DNA from: an uncultured Collinsella sp.
GTDB lineage: Bacteria > Actinomycetota > Coriobacteriia > Coriobacteriales > Coriobacteriaceae
Reading direction: 5' to 3'
Assembly (NCBI GenBank): GCA_900759435.1
Contig: CAAEVD010000144.1
Span: 1-5,362 of the forward strand
Length of the DNA stretch: 5,362 nt
Translations under genes and position numbers: made by a program
In this document: piece by piece, positions 1 to 4,959 of the stretch
Numbering within the stretch: the stretch's first letter is position 1
Layout: each line of letters begins with the position of its first letter
Notes under the pieces: model-generated
Told to the model about the DNA's origin: nothing
What the model saw: only the letters and a program-made list of their open reading frames with translations
Database searches by the model: none

Positions 1-10
1 GGGTTTCACC
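1..10. repeat. Terminal overlap, copy 1 (circular closure)
   Basis: GGGTTTCACC here is identical to 5353-5362. A 10-base end identity is roughly a one-in-a-million match by chance, and the merged junction keeps the relaxase frame open, so it is best read as the overlap of a linearised circle of about 5352 bp, not a biological repeat. Confidence 0.8.
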
Positions 11-1330
11 CTCGCCTGCAAGACGCGCCCGCTCGTCGGCGAGTTTCTTGCGCTCTGCGGCGAGCTCGGTCGCCTTGATCAGGTTGCTCGACATCATGAT
101 CGCCGTGCCGCCGCGCTGCAGGCGGTGCATCTCTTGATCGAGATCGGCGATTTGCTCGTCAAGCTGGGCGATCATCTCGACGCGGGTATCGACCTGATTC
201 GCGGCGGCCATGGCCATGCGACGCTGGGTCTCGGCGGCTGCCGCCGCGGTGGCCATGGCCACGCGGCGGCGCTTTGCCAGGACGCCCTTGTGCCTGCCCT
301 GGACGCGGCCGCGCTTGGCCTTTTCGATACGACCGCGCTGGCGCTCGAGCTCCGCGACCTCCCGCTGCAGCTGCTCGAGGGCGGCACCCTCCTGCTGAAG
401 CTCCGCGCGAAGGACCCGAAGGCGCTCGTTCCTTGCTTTGATTTCCTCGTTGAGCTTGACGCGATCGGCGTGGCCGATCAGGCCAGCGCCGCCCTCATGG
501 ACGGTCGGCTGCTCATCCATATACCTATCTTTATTGGAACGGTGGTCGATTGACTGCGGCGCGCTGCCCGTCATTGCCGCCGCCTGGGCGAGATGCCTGT
601 TTGCGATTCCCGCCCAGGCGGCGCGAATGGACGTCAGCTCGGCCTTCTCGGCATCAAACGCCTTGGTGCCGTCCATCTTGGCGGTGACGGCCACTGGCGT
701 CTTGGTCTTGCGGTCGTCCTTGGTGAGGCCCTGGGCCTCTGCCTGGGACATGGTCCGACGCTCGCCGTCCTTGAAGTTGTATACCTTCTCGATGCCCTCG
801 GCCTTGGCGGCCTTCCAGTCCCTCGCCTCGACCATGACGTTGCTGCCGTCGGGGTAGCGGCACAGGTAGACCTTGGTGGACTTCTGGGCTTTCGGGCGCT
901 CGAAACCGCCGGGGCCGATCGCGAGGGCGCTCACGAGGACGTGGGCATGCGGGTTGCCGTCGCCTGAATCGTGGATTGCCCAGTCGCAGGCCCTGTCATT
1001 GAACAGGCTGCAGAAATCGAGGACGCAGGCCCGCTGGCCGTCCAGGTCGAGCTCGTGCGGCAGGGCGAACTCGTAGCGCTTCGCGACGAGTTCATTGCCC
1101 CCGGCGTATACGCGCTGGGCCTCGTTCCAGATGGCCTGGCGGTCGAGGGCGGGCATGCCACCGGGAAGGACGATGCCGGTATCGGCGATGCGCTCGGCAC
1201 GGGTATAGCGCTTGAGCTCGCCTGTGGCCTCGTCCCGTAGCGTCTCGCCGCTCTGGTAGGCGGCCGACGCGACGGCCGACGAGCCGCGCGCGGGCGCGAT
1301 GCCGCGGGCGTTGAGGTGGTAGATGGCCAT
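1..1330 (-). CDS. mobA: MobA/MobL-type (MOBQ) relaxase, N-terminal 443 residues; reading frame continues across the window junction
   Basis: The protein nicks one strand at oriT and leads it into the recipient. It begins MAIYHL, as RSF1010 MobA does. SSAVASAAYQSGE supplies the likely catalytic Tyr25, the same position as in RSF1010 MobA. EFALPHELDLDGQ (87-99) matches another MobA block. IHDSGDGNPHAHVLV (119-133) is the metal-binding histidine motif (H120, H128, H130). IDHRS (261-265) is typical of MobA/MobL enzymes. Residues about 285-440 are charged, heptad-like and probably coiled coil. ATG at 1328-1330 is chosen because AAGGAGG lies 8 bases upstream. There is no stop before position 1; joined through the 10-base overlap the protein is 461 aa and ends at 5297. 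It is therefore much shorter than RSF1010 MobA and has no primase domain. It is divergent from the MobC-like gene, with oriT between. Family call is very secure by motif recall. Confidence 0.93.
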   Translation of the reverse strand, partial: MAIYHLNARGIAPARGSSAVASAAYQSGETLRDEATGELKRYTRAERIADTGIVLPGGMPALDRQAIWNEAQRVYAGGNELVAKRYEFALPHELDLDGQRACVLDFCSLFNDRACDWAIHDSGDGNPHAHVLVSALAIGPGGFERPKAQKSTKVYLCRYPDGSNVMVEARDWKAAKAEGIEKVYNFKDGERRTMSQAEAQGLTKDDRKTKTPVAVTAKMDGTKAFDAEKAELTSIRAAWAGIANRHLAQAAAMTGSAPQSIDHRSNKDRYMDEQPTVHEGGAGLIGHADRVKLNEEIKARNERLRVLRAELQQEGAALEQLQREVAELERQRGRIEKAKRGRVQGRHKGVLAKRRRVAMATAAAAAETQRRMAMAAANQVDTRVEMIAQLDEQIADLDQEMHRLQRGGTAIMMSSNLIKATELAAERKKLADERARLAGEGET

Positions 1331-1346
1331 AGCGTCTGCCTCCTTC

Positions 1347-1374
1347 CAGGCAAGCGAGCGAAGTGAGCGCGCAG
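1347..1374. repeat. GC-rich imperfect direct repeat, copy 1, in the relaxase leader
   Basis: CAGGCAAGCGAGCG followed by AAGTGAGCGCGCAG. It resembles 1422-1451 in the order of its blocks (CAGG, CAAG, GAGCG, GAGCGCGCAG). The GAGCGAAGTGAGC stretch is itself nearly palindromic. Similar GAGCGAAG-type runs are often seen near oriT regions of MOBQ plasmids, by my recollection. A role as an accessory-protein binding site is inference. Confidence 0.5.
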
Positions 1375-1421
1375 CGTCGCGGCGGTCCGTGAGCGTGGTC
1401 GCGAACGGGCGCGGCGGCGCG

Positions 1422-1451
1422 CAGGGCAAGGGAGCGCGAGCGAGCGCGCAG
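1422..1451. repeat. GC-rich imperfect direct repeat, copy 2
   Basis: Second copy of the block at 1347-1374, ending in the same ten bases GAGCGCGCAG. It lies about 75 bases further from the relaxase start, within the untranslated stretch that leads to oriT. Confidence 0.5.
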
Positions 1452-1532
1452 GCACTCCGGCAACCGTGAGCCGCGTCAGGCGAACGGTCGTCGATGTGCC
1501 GAAGAGTCCCGCCGCCCAGGCGCGCACGCAAT

Positions 1533-1597
1533 GTCTCACTCTCGCAGCGGCGTAGCCGCGAGAAAGTGAGACTAAGTGCGCCCTACCTATGGTAGGG
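1533..1597 (+). other. oriT: Origin of transfer (oriT), RSF1010/MOBQ type
   Basis: The core TAAGTGCGCCCT (1573-1584) is the sequence shared by RSF1010/R1162-type MOBQ nic regions. On its 5' side is an inverted repeat, GTCTCACT (1533-1540) with AGTGAGAC (1565-1572), directly abutting the core. An inner stem GCGGC-GTA-GCCGC (1547-1559) can stack on it. On the 3' side CCCTACC-TAT-GGTAGGG (1581-1597) forms a second hairpin starting at the expected cleavage point, about 1580/1581. The exact nick is taken from the family, not seen. Polarity implies the MobC-like operon enters the recipient first and the relaxase gene last. Location between divergent mob genes is the usual one. Confidence 0.88.
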
Positions 1598-1684
1598 ATA
1601 TACCCTGCCCGCGAAATTTTACCGCGGAGTTGGGTATATTTTCCAGCGAGTACGACGGCAGGCCAGCACGAAAGGCGGTCAGAT
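1598..1684. promoter_or_regulatory. Candidate promoter/operator region of the divergent mob genes
   Basis: This is the AT-richest part of the mob gap. It carries an 8-bp inverted repeat, ATATACCC (1598-1605) and GGGTATAT (1632-1639), with AAATTTTACC between. TATATT at 1635-1640 is a fair plus-strand -10 for the MobC-like gene, and TAAAAT (complement of 1616-1621) is a possible minus-strand -10 for the relaxase. No convincing -35 is seen for either. Proximity to oriT would let bound relaxosome proteins repress both promoters, as known in RSF1010; here that is inference. Confidence 0.35.
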
Positions 1685-2008
1685 ATGACGGCATCCATCG
1701 ACGAGCAGATTGCGCGGAAGAGGGCGGCGGCGGACAAGCAGGCCGCGCGCGCGGCGGCGCTGAAGAAGGAGCTGCGAGACCTCGAGAAGAAGAAGGCCGC
1801 GGCCGAGCGCAAGGCCCGCACGCATCGCCTTGTCGAGATCGGCGCGATCCTCGAGCAGGCGACTGGCCTGACCTTTGATACCGAGGACAGCCGCCGAGCT
1901 CTGTCCACGGCACTGAACGAGCAGCTGTACTACTCCAACGGCGTGGCGTTTACCCGCGGCGGGGACATCGCCAGCGCCTGCGGCGAGCCGGACGAGGATC
2001 AGCGATGA
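1685..2008 (+). CDS. MobC/TraD-like mobilization accessory protein, 107 aa
   Basis: A small, highly charged protein. Residues 5-45 are Lys/Arg/Ala/Glu-rich and almost certainly helical coiled coil. ERKARTHRLVEIGAILEQAT (41-60) follows, the signature of small relaxase-associated proteins annotated as conjugal transfer TraD/MobC-like (DUF3847-type), usually written RKARTRRLIELGALVEKA. It probably binds oriT DNA and helps the relaxase open and position the nic strand. The ATG at 1685 is chosen because AAAGGCGG lies 6 bases upstream and the family homology begins after it; an in-frame ATG at 1589 would add residues read through the oriT-proximal AT-rich region and has no good ribosome site. It is divergent from the relaxase and overlaps the next gene by four bases (ATGA). 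Confidence 0.82.
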   Translation: MTASIDEQIARKRAAADKQAARAAALKKELRDLEKKKAAAERKARTHRLVEIGAILEQATGLTFDTEDSRRALSTALNEQLYYSNGVAFTRGGDIASACGEPDEDQR

Positions 2009-2331
2009 ACGTCACCATCACTTTTAAGAACAGGGTCGAGAGCTTCTACACCCGCGCCGACGGGTCGGCGGCGTTGAGCAAGGACGTGCTAGAGCTCACC
2101 GCCGACGGGTCGGCGGCGGTGCTCTGGAGCCGACTCGAGTTCGACAGGGGCGGCGGCGATGACGGGACCAAGCCCCGCGTCGAAAAAGGCTACAGCCGCG
2201 AGGTGCTGCGCCTGCCGCCCGCGGCGGCGCTCGGCCCCGGCGGCAGCCTAGACATGTTCTGGACCCGCGCCGCCCAGCACTGCGGCGTTGTCGAGGTCGA
2301 GATCGACGGCAAGCTCGTGTACCCGTTCTGA
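2005..2331 (+). CDS. Hypothetical protein, 108 aa, second gene of the mob operon
   Basis: I do not recognise a family. The start ATG overlaps the stop of the MobC-like gene (ATGA), and GAGG sits 7 bases upstream, so it is probably translated from the same mRNA by coupling. The sequence has alternating hydrophobic/polar segments (MNVTITFKNRVESFY, VVEVEIDGKLVYPF) suggestive of a small beta-rich soluble fold. There is no signal peptide, membrane segment or cysteine cluster (one Cys, 93). The motif ADGSAA occurs twice (18-23 and 33-38) because of a 19-bp direct repeat in the DNA. A Gly-rich acidic loop (49-54) lies between. Codon use matches neighbours. Position in the mob operon suggests a relaxosome or transfer-related role, but that is only context. 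Confidence 0.72.
   Translation: MNVTITFKNRVESFYTRADGSAALSKDVLELTADGSAAVLWSRLEFDRGGGDDGTKPRVEKGYSREVLRLPPAAALGPGGSLDMFWTRAAQHCGVVEVEIDGKLVYPF
2055..2073 (+). repeat. 19-bp direct repeat inside the hypothetical gene, copy 1
   Basis: CGCCGACGGGTCGGCGGCG is identical to 2100-2118, spaced 45 bases (15 codons) so both copies keep frame. Each contains a GCCGAC-GG-GTCGGC mini-palindrome. Confidence 0.8.
2100..2118 (+). repeat. 19-bp direct repeat inside the hypothetical gene, copy 2
   Basis: Identical to 2055-2073; together they encode the two ADGSAA motifs. Either a short internal duplication or codon-bias convergence on a repeated peptide. Confidence 0.8.
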
Positions 2332-2355
2332 TCCCGGCGGCACAGCAAAACCGAA

Positions 2356-2390
2356 GAGCCCCGCGGGCCCTCAAAGGGTCCGCGGGGCTC
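2356..2390. terminator. Stem-loop terminator between convergent operons
   Basis: GAGCCCCGCGGGCCCT (2356-2371) pairs with AGGGTCCGCGGGGCTC (2375-2390), a 16-bp stem with one G-U pair and a three-base loop. It lies exactly between the stops of the plus-strand mob operon (2331) and the minus-strand replication operon (2394). On the minus strand the stem is followed by TTCGGTTTTGC, a moderate U-tract; on the plus strand by TCGTCATTCTCC, a poor one. Probably bidirectional, better for the minus-strand transcript. Confidence 0.8.
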
Positions 2391-2393
2391 TCG

Positions 2394-2876
2394 TCATTCT
2401 CCCCCTGGGCCGAGTAGCTTCATGGCCATGCGGCCGCGGCGCCACCACGGCGTGGCCGCGATCGCCTGCTGGCGTTCGGCGAGCGATGCGAGCTTTCCGG
2501 CGAGCTCTGCGACCCTGGCGTTCGCCTCGGCGAGTTGCGCCTTGGCCTCGGCCTCGGCGCGGGCGGCGCGGTCGCGCTCGGCCGTAAGCGCCTCCATCAG
2601 CTCGGCGTTGCGGGACCGTTCGATTTCCAGTTGGGCGGCCAGGGAGTCAACCAGGGAGTCCGGGGCGGGTGCAGCGGGCGCGTCGGCTGGCTGGCGGGAC
2701 GGTTTGCCGGGGTTCTTCAGGGCGTCGGCGATGGCTGCGGCGGCGAAGTCATCGAGAAAATCGGTGTTCCCGTTTCGTGAAACATGGTTTCCCAGTCCCA
2801 GCTTCTCGATGTAGTTCGCGACTGTGCGCTTTGAAACACCCAGTTCAGACGCTATTTCACGCTTCGTTATGCCCAT
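2394..2876 (-). CDS. Helix-turn-helix plus coiled-coil plasmid protein (replication/partition accessory), 160 aa
   Basis: Residues 4-25 (KREIASELGVSKRTVANYIEKL) form a clear helix-turn-helix. A short conserved-looking stretch follows, then an Ala/Pro-rich linker (58-74). Residues about 76-140 are a long heptad-type coiled coil, and the tail is TPWWRRGRMAMKLLG. The architecture of N-terminal HTH, coiled coil and Trp-rich basic C-terminus resembles DUF536-type proteins encoded beside rep on Gram-positive plasmids, whose role is replication control or maintenance; sequence identity with that family is not claimed. The start ATG (2874-2876) lies inside the rep gene, whose stop is at 2857-2859, giving a 20-base overlap that suggests translational coupling. 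It is the last gene of the minus-strand operon, ending four bases before the stem-loop. A parS-like motif at 2772-2785 is in its coding region. Confidence 0.8.
   Translation of the reverse strand: MGITKREIASELGVSKRTVANYIEKLGLGNHVSRNGNTDFLDDFAAAAIADALKNPGKPSRQPADAPAAPAPDSLVDSLAAQLEIERSRNAELMEALTAERDRAARAEAEAKAQLAEANARVAELAGKLASLAERQQAIAATPWWRRGRMAMKLLGPGGE
2772..2785. promoter_or_regulatory. parS-like motif with shortened centre, in the HTH/coiled-coil gene
   Basis: GTTTCGTGAAACAT contains the arms GTTTC and GAAAC, and CGTGAAACA equals the right end of the bacterial parS consensus TGTTTCACGTGAAACA. Compared with it, two central bases are missing. TTCCCGTTT lies immediately beside it (2767-2775) and GGTTTCCC follows (2786-2793). 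Function as a protein-binding site is inference. Confidence 0.35.
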
Positions 2877-4761
2877 TGGTCAACCTATCGTCAATCGGGA
2901 ATGTTTCCCGGGAAACATCGGGAAGTTTCACGGCGGTTCCCGATGATTTTACCGTTTTCCGTTCCCGTTTTTCCCGTTTCTCGTTCTCCGCGTCGGCACG
3001 TTTCCAGTACTCATCGATCCCGGTATCCAGACCGATGGCCTTCTGCGCGAGCTCCAGCCTGGTCATGGCGGACTGCGGCGGGCTCAGGTGCCCGCGGTCG
3101 CTGGCGCTCGACGAGTACTGGTCGAGCGCTGCCCTGAGCTCGACCATCGCGGGGTTGTACAGCTCGTACAGATCATCCGGCTTCGGTTTTTCCGACTCGG
3201 CGGCGTCCTTCGGCACATCGCGCAACCACTTGATGACGGTCGTACGCGATATGCCCAGTTCGCGGGCGATGGCGCTATGGCTGGCGTCGGGATGTGCCGC
3301 GGCGTACTCGCGAACGAGGTCGGCTTTCGTCGGAGCTCCATCCTTATTGCGCCAGCTACCGCCCGGGTCGTCAAAATCCTGAACGGTGCGAGCTCTGGCT
3401 AAATGGACATCCTGCTTGCGCCCGTTCCTCTTGTTTTTCGGCAGCTCGACGGCGGTGCGACGCTCGATGCGCTCGCGGGTGAGCTTATGGATGATGGGGT
3501 CGTAATACGACGCAATCGCGGCGAGTGCGTCATCCTCGGTGAAGTGGTTGTCCTCGCGCTCTGTCAGGCCCTCGAGTGTCGGCACGAGCGCGAGCGCGTC
3601 GGCCTCGAGCTCGTCGTACGGGATGCCGCATTTCTTGGCGTAGGCGGCCAGGACGTTGAGGCACCAGTAGCGGTGGTGGTCGGTGGCCTTCGTCTCGACC
3701 TCCCCGCGCCACCAATCGTAAAGGTCGCGCTTGCAGGTCCAGCGCCCGGGGGCCTTGCCCTCGACGATGCGCGCCTGGTACCACTCCGGCCAGAGCTTCT
3801 TGGCGCGCTCGATGGGGGTCCGCCCGGCGGTGCGCATGAGCTCTATGAATTCGGCGCGGTCCTTGCCGCCGCGGACGCCGGCGTATCCGAGCAGGTAATC
3901 CATGCTGCAGAGCCAAGGTTTCCCGTCCTCGCCGTTGTGCACGAACGCCACGGCCTCGTACTTGTCCTTGATTTTCGATCTCTCGGTCTTGCCGTTCAGC
4001 TTCGTCGGCGTGCCGGGCATCCTGAAGGGCTGGTAGATGCCCTGGTGTTGGACTTCCTCGAGCGTCGAGACGGTGTCGCGCCAGATGTAGTCCGTGAGCA
4101 TCGCCTTGAACTCCTGCAGAAATGGCACGACACGCGGCACCAGCGGGATCGGCTGGTCAAGCACGTAGTAGAGGTGGAAACCCGTACCCGAGTTCACGAG
4201 GAAGGTCGGCTGCGGGAGGGACACCCACTTATCTGTCGCAAACGCCGGGTCACGGCCGTTACGGAACTGCTTCAGCATGTTCTTCAGTTCCTGCACGCCG
4301 ACGCCGTCGAGGTCGATCGCGAACGCGTGCAGGAACCGCGCGTTCGCGGCGACGCGGCTCTTGCCGAAATACGACACGGGAGCGCAGAAGACGGACTCGT
4401 TCTTCCTGTTCGAGTCGATGACGCGCTCCATCACGCCGTCGAGGTCATCGGTCAGCGTGAACCGCTCGACCACGGGGACGTCGTGTTTACGGCCCGTCTT
4501 GGTCTTGACCGTCTTGGTCTTGTTGGTGATTTGAATGACTATGCCGTTGGGATGGCCGCCGCCCATCTCTTGCCACGGGACCTCCTCGCCGCGGGGCTGC
4601 AGGAAACCCTCGGGGAAGATGGTCCGCCAAAAGTCGTACGGGCTGACCCATTCCCAGGACGGATAGTCGGACAGAAGGATGTCATTCTTCTCGATGTAGG
4701 CATGGCGCTGGGCTGCCCACCAGACATCATCGTGCCCAGGTTTCTTCTTTCGATCTGCCAC
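2857..4761 (-). CDS. Plasmid replication protein: archaeo-eukaryotic-type primase with PriCT-like and C-terminal HTH regions, 634 aa
   Basis: The primase fold is recognised from three ordered motifs. FAIDLDGV (147-154) has the metal-binding pair D150/D152. NSGTGFHLYYVLD (190-202) carries the motif II histidine H196. YQPFRMPGTPTKLNG (243-257) supplies R247 and K254, the R-x-P-G-x-x-x-K pattern. Residues about 345-421 look like a helical primase C-terminal (PriCT-like) segment. ADLVREYAAAHPDASHSAIA and the following ELGISRTTVIKWLRD form a helix-turn-helix (about 480-514), and the end (588-606) is a basic EKREKRERK helix. No Walker A helicase motif is seen, so unwinding must come from the host or another factor. 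Start is GTG at 4759-4761 with GGAGG about 10 bases upstream; no better in-frame start exists. It likely initiates and primes plasmid replication at an origin on this DNA. It overlaps the downstream HTH/coiled-coil gene. Role confident, exact family less so. Confidence 0.88.
   Translation of the reverse strand: MADRKKKPGHDDVWWAAQRHAYIEKNDILLSDYPSWEWVSPYDFWRTIFPEGFLQPRGEEVPWQEMGGGHPNGIVIQITNKTKTVKTKTGRKHDVPVVERFTLTDDLDGVMERVIDSNRKNESVFCAPVSYFGKSRVAANARFLHAFAIDLDGVGVQELKNMLKQFRNGRDPAFATDKWVSLPQPTFLVNSGTGFHLYYVLDQPIPLVPRVVPFLQEFKAMLTDYIWRDTVSTLEEVQHQGIYQPFRMPGTPTKLNGKTERSKIKDKYEAVAFVHNGEDGKPWLCSMDYLLGYAGVRGGKDRAEFIELMRTAGRTPIERAKKLWPEWYQARIVEGKAPGRWTCKRDLYDWWRGEVETKATDHHRYWCLNVLAAYAKKCGIPYDELEADALALVPTLEGLTEREDNHFTEDDALAAIASYYDPIIHKLTRERIERRTAVELPKNKRNGRKQDVHLARARTVQDFDDPGGSWRNKDGAPTKADLVREYAAAHPDASHSAIARELGISRTTVIKWLRDVPKDAAESEKPKPDDLYELYNPAMVELRAALDQYSSSASDRGHLSPPQSAMTRLELAQKAIGLDTGIDEYWKRADAENEKREKRERKTVKSSGTAVKLPDVSRETFPIDDRLTNGHNEA
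2894..2945. promoter_or_regulatory. parS/Noc-site-like palindrome and surrounding repeat cluster at the 3' end of rep
   Basis: ATGTTTCCCGGGAAACAT (2901-2918) is an 18-bp perfect palindrome. Its core TGTTTCCCGGGAAACA differs from parS (TGTTTCACGTGAAACA) only at the two symmetric central positions, which instead match the centre of the Noc site (ATTTCCCGGGAAAT). ATCGGGAA flanks it in direct orientation at 2894-2901 and 2917-2924 and inverted at 2938-2945. CATCGGGAA (2916-2924) and TTCCCGATG (2937-2945) form a 9-bp perfect inverted repeat, with GTTTCACG (2925-2932), a parS half-site, in between. All of it lies in rep codons for PDVSRETFPID. A centromere, operator or origin element is possible; which one cannot be told from sequence. 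Confidence 0.5.
2962..2979. repeat. Tandem TTCCCGTTT repeat (two units), possible iterons
   Basis: TTCCCGTTT occurs twice back to back here and a third time at 2767-2775, beside the parS-like motif. Degenerate copies (ACCGTTTTCC at 2951-2960, TCTCG after 2979) flank it. It encodes the KREKRE part of the Rep tail, so codon constraint is an alternative explanation to iterons. Confidence 0.4.
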
Positions 4762-4959
4762 TGAACACCATCCTCCATACCAGCCGCCCCGAGGGCTAAG
4801 GCCCCGCCTTTACAGGACGTATATTATCAATACAGTTATTGTACACCCCTGCGGCAACCCGATCTGAGGGGCCGAACGTCTCCCGCGGCGGCCCGTGGGG
4901 TAGAATCACAGCGGCGGATTCCCGCGCGCGGGCGATGCTTTCCTTTGGAGGTGTCGCTT
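4762..4959. promoter_or_regulatory. Divergent promoter region between rep and the small membrane gene; possible replication origin
   Basis: The only strongly AT-rich island of the plasmid outside genes is 4809-4846, in an otherwise GC-rich gap. It contains an inverted repeat CAATA-CAGT-TATTG (4828-4841) and a TGTACA palindrome (4840-4845). Rep could use a minus-strand promoter with -35 TGTACA (4840-4845) and -10 TATACG (complement of 4818-4823), 16 bases apart. The small gene could use -10 TAGAAT (4901-4906), without a clear -35. A 12-bp palindrome CCCGCGCGCGGG (4921-4932) lies in the small gene's leader. An AT-rich site upstream of rep fits an origin, but no iteron array is seen. Confidence 0.4.

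Noticed and set aside
125..967. Several plus-strand frames opposite the relaxase
   Set aside because: They mirror the relaxase codons on the other strand and show no motif or Shine-Dalgarno support.
931..1908. Minus-strand reading frame of 325 codons
   Set aside because: It runs out of frame through the MobC-like gene, oriT and the relaxase start and has Arg/Ser/Ala-rich composition typical of a wrong frame.
2288..2587. 99-codon plus-strand frame across the convergent gap
   Set aside because: It crosses the 2356-2390 terminator and lies antisense to the HTH/coiled-coil gene; Arg/Pro-rich with no motif.
2401..2876. ParB-type partition protein
   Set aside because: The HTH/coiled-coil protein has no ParB nuclease/CTPase motifs such as GERRxRA, so despite the parS-like sites nearby it was not called ParB or Noc.
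3403..4764. Long plus-strand reading frame (453 codons) opposite rep
   Set aside because: It is the antisense shadow of the rep gene, whose primase and HTH motifs are clear. The shadow lacks recognisable domains and a ribosome site; GC-rich codons keep the opposite frame open.
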